A DNA stretch of 18,655 nt from JBEKHI01 sp050012355 (GTDB lineage: Bacteria; Actinomycetota; Actinomycetes; Streptosporangiales; Streptosporangiaceae). The stretch is from the NCBI GenBank assembly GCA_050012355.1, contig JBEKHI010000135.1, positions 1 to 18,655 on the forward strand, read 5' to 3'. Position 1 is the stretch's first letter. Every line of letters starts with the position of its first letter. The notes beneath the pieces are model-generated. The model saw nothing but the letters and a program-made list of their open reading frames with translations. It did no database searches and had not been told where the DNA came from. This document shows positions 7,111 to 13,864 of this stretch, in pieces. A program made the position numbers and the translations under genes.

Positions 7111-8058
7111 CTAACGCACGGGAAAATGGAAACCAGTAACGGTACGGTCAATGAAACGATTGTGGTTGAACTCATCTTCGCCGGCCACGAGCACATTGCC
7201 GAATCGCTCGAGGCTGGCGGAGCCGCCGAACTCCTCAAGCGAATCGGAAAAAGGATAGACGCGTACCGACGTCGGCAGGTAGCGGCCGGCGAAGCCGAGG
7301 CGCATCTGGTCGGTTGGCGCGGTATGCGGGTGCGAAGCATGCATGAGCGTTGACCAGAATATGACAAACTGTCCCTGGCGCATCGCCAGTGAGACGGCAC
7401 GCGACTCGTCGGGGCTCCAGTCCAGATCCTTCTGAAGCTGCCGGTAGTCATAACCGAAGAAGCCGCGTTTGACGCCCGCCTTGGTGACGCTGTTTATCCT
7501 GTCCGCATCGTACGTCATAACCTTGGACTCGTCGTAGTTCATCGTCTTGTGCGACCCGGGTATGAACTGCAAGCAGCCCATCTCGATACTCGCATCGGTA
7601 AAGGCTGTCCAGACGGTGATGGTCCCGCCGAACTCAGCGTCCTCGGGCCATACGATCTGCGGATGCTTCGACCCGGCGACGTTGGAGAAGTTGTCGGCCT
7701 GGTGCCAGTCAGTACCCTCGTCGCCCGGATACTTGGGAAAAAATTCACTGCGCCAGCACAAGACATCGGGGCCCAGTATGCTAGCTACCCGGTCCACGAT
7801 CTCAGGCCGGGTAATATGCTGGGCGAGAAACTCGACGTCTATATGCCGGTCATAGCTGGACAGGTTGGTAACTCCGGAAACAGCTTTCGCCGACTTGTAG
7901 ATAGCGTTCTTGGTATTAAGCAGCTTCGGCCTCAAGGCCCGGAGCTGTTTTTCCATTTCAGCCGGATCATACAGGTCGAACGGCCCGATATAGCCATCGC
8001 GATGAAAGCACCGCAACTCCTCGGAACTGAGCAGGAAGCGCTGATCGGGTTGGTCCAT
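7111..8058 (-). CDS. Fe(II)/2-oxoglutarate-dependent aliphatic halogenase, SyrB2 family
   Basis: The 315-residue protein aligns by recall along its whole length with SyrB2 (310 residues), sharing stretches such as FFPKYPGDEGTDWHQAD, EFGGTITVWTAFTDA and GFFGYDYRQLQ. The key site is H119-Q120-A121: hydroxylases of this fold have Asp or Glu at the third position, whereas halogenases have Ala or Gly, leaving room for chloride on the iron. The second iron ligand is H240 (LMHAS) and the 2-oxoglutarate Arg is R259 (GFAGRY). Each is offset by 3-5 residues from H116/A118, H235 and R254 of SyrB2. It should chlorinate an unactivated sp3 carbon of a carrier-bound amino acid; Ile is predicted from the adenylation code in the same operon. 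A GGGGAGAG ribosome-binding site lies 5 bases before the ATG. The coding region is visibly less GC-rich than its neighbours. Confidence 0.95.
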   Translation of the reverse strand: MDQPDQRFLLSSEELRCFHRDGYIGPFDLYDPAEMEKQLRALRPKLLNTKNAIYKSAKAVSGVTNLSSYDRHIDVEFLAQHITRPEIVDRVASILGPDVLCWRSEFFPKYPGDEGTDWHQADNFSNVAGSKHPQIVWPEDAEFGGTITVWTAFTDASIEMGCLQFIPGSHKTMNYDESKVMTYDADRINSVTKAGVKRGFFGYDYRQLQKDLDWSPDESRAVSLAMRQGQFVIFWSTLMHASHPHTAPTDQMRLGFAGRYLPTSVRVYPFSDSLEEFGGSASLERFGNVLVAGEDEFNHNRFIDRTVTGFHFPVR

Positions 8059-8063
8059 GACTT

Positions 8064-8071
8064 CTCTCCCC
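8064..8071 (-). promoter_or_regulatory. Ribosome-binding site of the halogenase gene
   Basis: The minus strand reads GGGGAGAG five bases before the ATG at 8058. It is the clearest ribosome-binding site of the operon and fixes the halogenase start. Confidence 0.6.
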
Positions 8072-8109
8072 GCCTTGGGTTCGCGACCTTGCGCCCTGAC
8101 TCACGCTCG

Positions 8110-8138
8110 ATTATACAGACTTATGCGGACATTGAACA
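8110..8138 (-). promoter_or_regulatory. Promoter of the halogenase operon
   Basis: The minus strand has a perfect TATAAT at 8115-8110. A weak -35 match, TGTTCA (3 of 6), lies at 8138-8133 with 17-base spacing. The predicted transcription start is near 8103, which gives a leader of about 45 bases to the halogenase ATG. The surrounding AT-richness stands out in this GC-rich window. Confidence 0.55.
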
Positions 8139-8161
8139 GATTGTGCCGACTTATGCGGACA
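8118..8161. repeat. 14-bp direct repeat pair in the halogenase promoter, candidate operator
   Basis: The sequence GACTTATGCGGACA occurs exactly at 8118-8131 and again at 8148-8161, a period of 30 bases (about three helical turns). The proximal copy lies in the spacer between the -10 and -35 elements and the distal copy just upstream of the -35. Such spacing on one face of the helix suits an activator or repressor that binds direct repeats. Confidence 0.6.
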
Positions 8162-8217
8162 CATCGACCGCGAGTCGCCTGCCGTGATCGTCGCGTCCTA
8201 TTTGGTCAGGGCCGAAA

Positions 8218-9375
8218 TTAGAATGCCGCGTTGAACCGCGCGCGGAGATCGCCGAGACGTTCGGCTGGCTCGTTGGCGAACACCAGCCGCAGATAGTGGC
8301 CGCCGCTCGGTCCCCATCCGTCCATGGGTGTCGCGGCGACCCGGCCGCGGTCGAACAGCCGTCGCGATGCCTCGGCGGGGGTGAGGCCGAGCGTGTCGGT
8401 GTCGATCAGCAGCGACCAGCCACCGTCTGGTCGCACCAGCGGGTAGTCGGCCAACTGGTCGAGTATGACCTGGCAGCGTTGCTGCCAGGTCCGGGTGGCC
8501 GCGGCGACGTCGGCGTCGGCGTCGGGTGCCGACAAGACGGTGGCGACCGCCTGCTGCGCGATGCCGACCTGGCAGACGACGTTGGTCATGCCGACCAGGG
8601 CGATATCGGCGAGGATCTGGGCGGGTGCGACCACCCAGCCGACCCGCCATCCGATCATGCGCAGTTCCTTGGACGCCGAGCCGACCGTGATCACGCGGTC
8701 GGATAGCTCTGGATGGCTAGCGGGGTGCACGGGTGGACGGTCGTCGAAGCGGATGCGTTCCATCGCGGCGTCGTAGATCACCCACGCGCCGTGTCGTCGC
8801 ACGGGCTCGGCCAGCGCGTTGAGATGGGCGGAGCCGAGCACGGCGCCGGTCGGCATCGCCGGTCCCATGAGCAGGATCGCGGCGGTGCGCGGGCCGATCG
8901 CCGAGGCGAGTTCGTCGGGATCGGTGCGCCACCCGGCCGATGTCGGGACCGCGCGCACATGCCGGGGTATCGCCCCGGCTAGCCGGACGCGATTGACCAG
9001 TCCGGCGTAAATCGGATCGGACAGCACGACCTCCGAGCCCGGCTCGGTGACGGCCAGCAGCGTGTTGAGCACCCCGTTGAGGCCGCCGGCGACGGCGACG
9101 CACTCCCGGTCGGGATCGTAGCTCCGGCCGCTCAGACGGCCGACATGCGCGGCCGCGGCCTGGCGCAGCTCCCGGTGTCCCTCGAACGGCAGATAGCTGT
9201 TGGCCGCGTCAGAATCGAGCGCCCGTCGCGTCGCTTCGAGCGCCGCGGCCGGCGGGCGGAGATCGGTGTCGAGATTCTCCAGACGAAGCATCGTCGGGTC
9301 GGCCAGGGCGTCGGCCTGATCACCGACCACATTGACCCCGATTCCGGGAATGTCCCGCAACCTGCTGACCGTCAT
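8218..9375 (-). CDS. PLP-dependent class I/II aminotransferase
   Basis: This fold-type I PLP enzyme is predicted to exchange amino groups between an amino acid and a 2-oxo acid. With the start chosen here, the Schiff-base Lys is K236 in SASKELRMIGWRVGW; the PLP phosphate and ring contacts include YDAAM and the substrate carboxylate Arg lies in YLRLVF. The usual NPxNPTG loop reads GPAMPTG, so the Asn that contacts the PLP hydroxyl is Met. The frame opens at 9474, but that ATG sits inside an inverted repeat right at a predicted -10. The ATG at 9375 has a GGGAG four bases before it, and homologous domains would begin about there. It may supply or remodel an amino acid for the neighbouring NRPS, but it is separated from the halogenase operon by 159 bases that hold a promoter, so pathway membership is only likely. 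Confidence 0.88.
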   Translation of the reverse strand: MTVSRLRDIPGIGVNVVGDQADALADPTMLRLENLDTDLRPPAAALEATRRALDSDAANSYLPFEGHRELRQAAAAHVGRLSGRSYDPDRECVAVAGGLNGVLNTLLAVTEPGSEVVLSDPIYAGLVNRVRLAGAIPRHVRAVPTSAGWRTDPDELASAIGPRTAAILLMGPAMPTGAVLGSAHLNALAEPVRRHGAWVIYDAAMERIRFDDRPPVHPASHPELSDRVITVGSASKELRMIGWRVGWVVAPAQILADIALVGMTNVVCQVGIAQQAVATVLSAPDADADVAAATRTWQQRCQVILDQLADYPLVRPDGGWSLLIDTDTLGLTPAEASRRLFDRGRVAATPMDGWGPSGGHYLRLVFANEPAERLGDLRARFNAAF

Positions 9376-9435
9376 CGCGCTCCCTGCCCTCGTGAACGGC
9401 TGCCCGACGGCCCGGACCGGCCTGTCGGCAAGATG

Positions 9436-9474
9436 ATGGTAACTAGCCATCGCGTGGCGACGGCTAGTTACCAT
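9436..9474. repeat. Perfect 13-bp inverted repeat upstream of the aminotransferase, candidate operator
   Basis: The arms ATGGTAACTAGCC (9436-9448) and GGCTAGTTACCAT (9462-9474) are exact reverse complements separated by 13 bases. The element starts at the predicted -10 and spans the expected transcription start, about 60-100 bases before the chosen start codon. It could bind a dimeric regulator or form a 5' leader hairpin. Confidence 0.65.
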
Positions 9475-9478
9475 TATC
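9473..9478 (-). promoter_or_regulatory. Candidate -10 element of the aminotransferase gene
   Basis: The minus strand reads GATAAT (5 of 6 to TATAAT) at the upstream edge of the inverted repeat. No convincing -35 is seen. Transcription would begin near 9466, downstream of the ATG at 9474, which argues for the start at 9375. Confidence 0.35.
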
Positions 9479-9492
9479 CTGTCTCGTTGCTG

Positions 9493-9509
9493 GAGGCCAC
9501 GCTGGCCTC
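9493..9509 (-). terminator. Hairpin after the unknown-function gene
   Basis: GAGGCCA and TGGCCTC form a 7-bp stem with a 3-base loop, 7 bases past the stop at 9516. There is no U-tract, as is common for actinobacterial hairpin terminators. Confidence 0.35.
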
Positions 9510-9515
9510 ATGGAA

Positions 9516-10337
9516 TTAAGGTAGGGCGGCGAGCCGGCTCGCCCACTCATCGTCGTGCGGGACCTCCTCAGCCAGCAGCGGGGAGCCCGCCGCCGGCGGA
9601 GGCGCGAAACCGGCCGCGTCGAGAGCGCGGTCGGCCGCCATGAGGCCGCCCGGGCCTGGGGAGCGGTATACCCAGGTCACCGGGGCGAGCCGGTTCACCA
9701 CCTCGAACACCACCGACTCGCCGGTGCGGCCCACCACGAACACGGTCGGCTCACCGTCGTTAGCCCCCGAGCCGTACGGCCAGCCCCTGTTCTGATGGCC
9801 GTAAGAGTCGGGGGTGACGGTGCCGGTCGCGGCCCGCGGTATAGAGGTGACTGGCCGGAACCCGATCGCCAGCGGCATCCGGCGCTGAAGTTCCGCGAGC
9901 GGCTCGCGTCGCTGGGGGAGCGTGACGGCCTCAAGCAGGGTGGCGGAGGTGCCGGGGTGGATCGCGTCCAGCGAGGCGGCGGGCACCGCGGCTCCGTCGC
10001 GTAGCAGCGCTACCGTCCGGCGTAGTGACACCGCGTCCATTCTGGGGAGCAGCGCGGCGACGAATGCCGCCGTCCGGCCGCGCGATTCGGCGATCTTGGC
10101 GCTGACCAGGTCGCCGAACTCGCAGCCCTGCCCGGAGATCATGACCGGCTCGCGCCCGGCTATCTCGATGGTGAGCACGTCGTCCTGCACCGACACCGCG
10201 CTGACGAACGAGAAGCTCACCCGCTCGCTGTACCCGTCCGCGGTCAGCAGCAGCGTGTCGTCATAGACGCGCACGTCGATCCCGCCGCGGGCCGACGTCG
10301 GCTGATTAGCGAACATCATCCCGTAATAAGCGCTCAT
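9516..10337 (-). CDS. Protein of unknown function paired with a zinc-ribbon protein
   Basis: I do not recognise this 273-residue protein. The first 80 or so residues alternate short strands (IDVRVYDDTLLLT, DVLTIEIAGREPVMI) followed by a helix, reminiscent of a PH-like fold; this is a guess from pattern only. The middle is helical and leucine-rich. The C-terminal third has a Gly/Pro/Trp-rich loop (RGWPYGSGANDG) followed by FVVGRTGESVVFEVVNR. There is no signal peptide or membrane segment. The start at 10337 forms an ATGA overlap with the zinc-ribbon gene; an in-frame ATG at 10355 exists, but the overlap makes 10337 more likely. The two proteins are probably made together and may interact. Confidence 0.75.
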   Translation of the reverse strand: MSAYYGMMFANQPTSARGGIDVRVYDDTLLLTADGYSERVSFSFVSAVSVQDDVLTIEIAGREPVMISGQGCEFGDLVSAKIAESRGRTAAFVAALLPRMDAVSLRRTVALLRDGAAVPAASLDAIHPGTSATLLEAVTLPQRREPLAELQRRMPLAIGFRPVTSIPRAATGTVTPDSYGHQNRGWPYGSGANDGEPTVFVVGRTGESVVFEVVNRLAPVTWVYRSPGPGGLMAADRALDAAGFAPPPAAGSPLLAEEVPHDDEWASRLAALP

Positions 10338-10975
10338 CCGGCGATAGCCCCGCATTCACCGCAGAACTTGGCGTTTCCGACGGCTGTCCCGCAGTTAGCG
10401 CAGTGCCGGTCCGGCCCCGGCCCCGTCGCCGCCGACGCGAGGGACGCGCCGCACAGCTGGCAGAACTTGCCGCCGCCGCTCTCGCCATGACAAGCCGGGC
10501 AGCGGGCGGTCGCACCGGTCCAGTCCTGCTGCTCGATCTTGGCGTTCAGCTGCTGGAGCTTTGCGGTCAGCCGCTCGATTTGCGCCGCCGCCTGCATGCC
10601 CACGACTTCCCGGTCGAGCTTGGGCGCGCAGGTCACGCACGTGCCCCGCTCCCCGTTCCAGCAGATCTGCCCGCAGACCCACTGCTCGCAGCGGGGGCAC
10701 TGGTTGAAGTGCGGTCTTATCTCGTCGACCGCCATCGCAAGCGCGTCCTGCGCGGATCCGCGCGGTCCGGTGCGTGCCCACTCGGCGTCCCAGTCCAGAA
10801 TGTCAGCGGTCTCGTTGCCGCCCAAGTTCAGCAGACGGCCACTGGAGACGACGCTTGCGTACTGGAAGGACGACCGGTAGCCGTTCCCGCATCGCTGGCA
10901 GTAGAACTCAAATTGGTACCCGTCGCTGGTACTGCGGTCCTGATAATTGTCGGTGAAGAAGACCATGGCGCCCAT
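10334..10975 (-). CDS. Multi-zinc-ribbon protein of unknown function
   Basis: This 213-residue soluble protein is rich in paired cysteines: CQRCG near residue 26, CPRCEQWVCGQIC followed by CVTC in the middle, CPAC with CQLCGA, and CANC with CGECGA at the end. That is enough for about four zinc knuckles. A helix with coiled-coil character (IERLTAKLQQLNAKIEQQ) separates the N-terminal and C-terminal zinc sites. Such proteins usually make protein or nucleic-acid contacts; no enzyme motif is visible. The ATG at 10975 has GGGG six bases upstream. The gene begins inside the 3' end of the large regulator (148-base overlap, other frame) and couples to the downstream gene by ATGA, so all three may be one transcript. 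Confidence 0.8.
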   Translation of the reverse strand: MGAMVFFTDNYQDRSTSDGYQFEFYCQRCGNGYRSSFQYASVVSSGRLLNLGGNETADILDWDAEWARTGPRGSAQDALAMAVDEIRPHFNQCPRCEQWVCGQICWNGERGTCVTCAPKLDREVVGMQAAAQIERLTAKLQQLNAKIEQQDWTGATARCPACHGESGGGKFCQLCGASLASAATGPGPDRHCANCGTAVGNAKFCGECGAIAG

Positions 10976-13566
10976 CTGTGCCCCGTTTCATGGGTTGAGG
11001 CATCCGACGGTAGCGACCGCGGTGGCGGCGGCGAATCGAGGAAAATATGTAACTCGCTTGAGCGGGCGGGAGGAATCAGGCCGTGCCGCAGTGCGTACGC
11101 CGTAGCCTGTGCCCGGTTCGCCAGCCCTAGCTTGCGGTAGACGGTGGCGATGTGCCTGTCCACCGTGGCGGTGCTCAGCACCAGCAGCTCGGCGATCTCC
11201 TTGGTGGTCATGCCGTTCGCCAGGTAGCCGAGTATCTCAGCCTGCCGGCTGGTCAGCCCGTCCGGCAGCCGGGTCTGCGCGGACTGCCCGATCTCGGCGA
11301 GGGCGGCCCGGACCCCGGGCAGCAGGTTGCTGCTCCCGGTGCTGGTCATGAGAGTCTCGGCCTCGCGCAGCAGGCTGGCGGCCTTGGCCCCTTGGCCTAG
11401 GTGGTGCGTGCTTAGGCCCAGGCCGATGAGCGCGAGCACCGCACCGTGCATGTTGCCGCTGGTGCGGAAGCACTCCAGGGCACGCTGGTAGTGCTCGGAC
11501 GCGCGAGTGAAGTCGGATCTGGTGCGTGCCACGTCGCCCTGGTTGCAGGCGATGAGGCCGCTCAGCCGGAAGTCGCCGAGCTTGGCGTTGATGTGCTCCG
11601 CCTCCGTGAGCACCTCCGCCGCGCGCTCGGTCTGGCCGGTCTTCGTGTACAGCTCGGCGAGATTGATCAGGTTGATCCCCACCGACCGGGCGTCGCCCAG
11701 CGTGCGCTTGAGCACGAGGCTTTCCTCAAGAAGCTGCTCGGCCCCGGAGAAGTCGCCGGTGTCCAGGGCGAGCGTGGCGAGGTTGTTCAGCGCGAAGGCG
11801 GTTCTCGTCTTGTCCCCGGCCTTGCGCCAGTGCGGGACGGCCATGCCGAAGTAACGCTTGGCGGCCGGATAGTCCCCGAGGTACCGGTAGGCGCCGCCCA
11901 GCACCGTGGCCGCGTCGACAGCGTTGTCATCTGAGCCGAGTGTGTTGAAGATCCGCAGTGCCCGGCTCGCGTACTCGATGGCAGCCCGGTAATCGCCGTT
12001 CTCGTTGGCCAGCACGGCGGCCGCCCGCAGTGCGTGGGCGACGGCGCTGTTCTCGCCAGTACTGGCGAGCGAGATGAACAGTTCCAGCCAGCGCCGTCCT
12101 TCCGTCGTGCGGCCCGACGTCAGCCACCACGATCTCAGCGCCCGGCTTGTCTCGAGCCCGAGCGTGGTCTGGCCGGTATCCTTCGCCCAGGTGAGGGCGG
12201 CGTCCAGATCAGCGGTCGCCCGTTCCAGCATCGCGATCCAGCGAGCCTGCTCGGGCCCGGTGAGCGATCCCTCGCTGGTCTTCGCCAGGGTCGCGAAATG
12301 CTGTCCGTGCCGTTCGCGGGCGAGGTCGGCGGTTCCCGCCCGCATGAGCTGGCCGTGGGCGTACTCGCGCAGCGTGTCCAGCATCCGGTACGAGGTCTGG
12401 TCGCGGTCGTGCCGCGTGACCAGCCATGACGAGTTGACCATCCGGCGCAGCGAGTGCACCAGCCGATCAGGAGGCACCGCGGCGATGGCCGCCGCGTCCA
12501 TCAAGGTGAACGCGCCGCTGAACACCGACAGGTCACGCAGCACGGCCTGTTCGACGGGGCCGAGCATCGCGTAGCTCGATTCCGCCACGGCGTTCAGCGT
12601 GCTGGCGGTGTCACCAGCCGGACTTATCAGGTCCAGTCCGTAGCCGAGGATCTCCTCGACCGACAGCGTGCCGATCCAGCTGGCCGCCAGCTCGATGGCC
12701 AGCGGCAGGCCGTCAAGCCGACGGCAAAGCTCAGCGACCGGCTGGGCGAGATCGTCGGTAATGGCGAAGCCCGGCATGCGCTCGGCCGCTCGGGTGGCGA
12801 ACAGCCGGACCGCGTCGCTGCCGGCCGCGTCGCCGGGGGCCGCGTCCGGACCAGGGCAGCCGAGCACCGGCACCGGCCAGACCTGCTCGCCGGGAACGTC
12901 CAGCACCCGGCGGCTCGTTACCACGATGCGCGTCGCGGGCGCCTCGGCCAGAACCCGCGTGACCAGGCTGACCACCCCCGGGAGCACATGTTCGGCCCCG
13001 TCGAGCACGAGCACGGCGGGCTCGGTCGTCAGCGATTCGGTAATCGCCGCGGTATCAGGAACTCCCGGCTTGTCGCGTACCCCCAGCGCGGTGGCGACCC
13101 GGGCGTTGACGAGCGCGGGGTCGCTGAGCTGATCCATGGCGACGAACACGACCCGATGGGTGTCGGCGCTCTGGTGGCGCAGCACTTCGAGCGCCAGCCT
13201 GGTCTTGCCGGCGCCGCCCGGGCCAACCAGGCAGAGCAGCCTGCTGGTGGTCAAGGCGGTCGTGACCGAGGCGATCTCGGATGTGCGGCCGACGAATGAT
13301 GAGAGTGGTACCGGCGGCGCCCCGGACGACGGCTGCGGCGCGGCCTCCCCCTGCTCTAGCTGGGCGAGTCGTCGCCGCACCGCGGCTGACATGCCGGAGT
13401 GCCCGTTTTCCCAGCGGCTCACCGTGACGTAAGAGACGCCGAGCCGCTCCGCGAACTGTGCTTGGCTCAGTCCGAGACGGGTGCGCACTTCACGGACGTC
13501 CATCGTGCCTTCCGGCTCGTCCTCGTCCCGCGTGTCCGCGGAATTCATCGCCTTGTGCCCCCGCAT
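10828..13566 (-). CDS. Large regulator: XRE HTH + NB-ARC-like ATPase + TPR repeats + LuxR HTH
   Basis: The protein has up to 912 residues. An XRE-type helix-turn-helix (LSQAQFAERLGVSYVTVSRWENG) is at about 33-55. An STAND-class ATPase follows, with Walker A GPGGAGKT at 115-122, Walker B VLVLDG near 185-190 and GLPLAIELAA. From about 480 to 740 there are TPR-like helical repeats (GDYRAAIEYASRAL, GDFSGAEQLLEESL). A LuxR/GerE helix-turn-helix (LTSRQAEILGYLANGM...) is at 771-831. STAND regulators are thought to be held inactive until a ligand meets the TPR region and nucleotide exchange allows oligomerisation. Many sit in or near antibiotic clusters, so control of the NRPS genes is possible. The residues after 831 are Ser/Pro-rich and run into the next gene. 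The start is uncertain: ATGs at 13566, 13548 and 13503 are in frame, none with a strong ribosome-binding site; 13503 begins exactly at the HTH. Confidence 0.88.
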   Translation of the reverse strand: MRGHKAMNSADTRDEDEPEGTMDVREVRTRLGLSQAQFAERLGVSYVTVSRWENGHSGMSAAVRRRLAQLEQGEAAPQPSSGAPPVPLSSFVGRTSEIASVTTALTTSRLLCLVGPGGAGKTRLALEVLRHQSADTHRVVFVAMDQLSDPALVNARVATALGVRDKPGVPDTAAITESLTTEPAVLVLDGAEHVLPGVVSLVTRVLAEAPATRIVVTSRRVLDVPGEQVWPVPVLGCPGPDAAPGDAAGSDAVRLFATRAAERMPGFAITDDLAQPVAELCRRLDGLPLAIELAASWIGTLSVEEILGYGLDLISPAGDTASTLNAVAESSYAMLGPVEQAVLRDLSVFSGAFTLMDAAAIAAVPPDRLVHSLRRMVNSSWLVTRHDRDQTSYRMLDTLREYAHGQLMRAGTADLARERHGQHFATLAKTSEGSLTGPEQARWIAMLERATADLDAALTWAKDTGQTTLGLETSRALRSWWLTSGRTTEGRRWLELFISLASTGENSAVAHALRAAAVLANENGDYRAAIEYASRALRIFNTLGSDDNAVDAATVLGGAYRYLGDYPAAKRYFGMAVPHWRKAGDKTRTAFALNNLATLALDTGDFSGAEQLLEESLVLKRTLGDARSVGINLINLAELYTKTGQTERAAEVLTEAEHINAKLGDFRLSGLIACNQGDVARTRSDFTRASEHYQRALECFRTSGNMHGAVLALIGLGLSTHHLGQGAKAASLLREAETLMTSTGSSNLLPGVRAALAEIGQSAQTRLPDGLTSRQAEILGYLANGMTTKEIAELLVLSTATVDRHIATVYRKLGLANRAQATAYALRHGLIPPARSSELHIFLDSPPPPRSLPSDASTHETGHRWAPWSSSPTIIRTAVPATGTNLSSTASDAGTATGRPSSTQASSPVAVC

Positions 13567-13751
13567 CCCGGCAATCTCGTTTGTTTAACATTGTTATGCC
13601 CCTATATGAAACTCCTATCAGGGTGCGCACGCCACCGGTTCTGGCCGCTACATCCACCGATAGTTTTCGACAAGCTCTAACGTGTCACCATGCCGCCCAT
13701 TGACACCACGGAACACAGCCCGGACGCTGCCGGCGCGCGCGGGGGGCGGAC
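13567..13751. other. Upstream region of the large regulator
   Basis: No gene was found here. The first 60 bases are AT-rich against the local background and probably hold the regulator promoter. They contain the 11-base palindrome TAACATTGTTA at 13586-13596, about 20 bases before the first possible ATG, a plausible autoregulatory site for the XRE domain. I could not settle on a -10/-35 pair. Confidence 0.4.
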
Positions 13752-13815
13752 CGTTCCTGGGCGGTGCGGCCCTGCCCATGAAAGAGTGCTAGCAGGGCCG
13801 CACCGCCCAGAAACG
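13752..13815. terminator. Long palindrome downstream of the ROK gene (hairpin element A)
   Basis: CTGGGCGGTGCGGCCCTGC (13757-13775) is the exact reverse complement of 13792-13810. With one mismatch the stem extends to 13752 and 13815, about 24 bp around a 16-base loop. It lies about 50 bases past the stop of the minus-strand ROK gene. There is no U-tract. A strong hairpin terminator is the simplest reading; a dispersed repeat is the alternative, because a matching half-arm occurs at the right edge of the window. Confidence 0.6.
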
Positions 13816-13828
13816 ACACCCCGGGCCA

Positions 13829-13841
13829 GCAGCACCCACCA
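13829..13841. repeat. Half-element of hairpin B
   Basis: GCAGCACCCACCA is identical to the last 13 bases of the palindrome at 16814-16865 and lies between hairpin A and the ROK stop. It shows that the A and B elements occur together. Confidence 0.45.
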
Positions 13842-13864
13842 TGATCCGGCCGCGACGGCCCGGC

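Noticed and set aside
6487..7353. A 288-codon plus-strand frame over the transferase, carrier and halogenase genes
   Set aside because: It crosses three well-supported genes in antisense and shows no family motif. It arises from codon bias.
7111..8058. Phytanoyl-CoA dioxygenase-type hydroxylase
   Set aside because: The iron-binding carboxylate is Ala, and the protein follows SyrB2 along its full length.
9376..9474. First 33 codons of the aminotransferase frame as coding sequence
   Set aside because: This part overlaps a perfect inverted repeat and a -10 element. The ATG at 9375 has a better ribosome-binding site and domain boundary.
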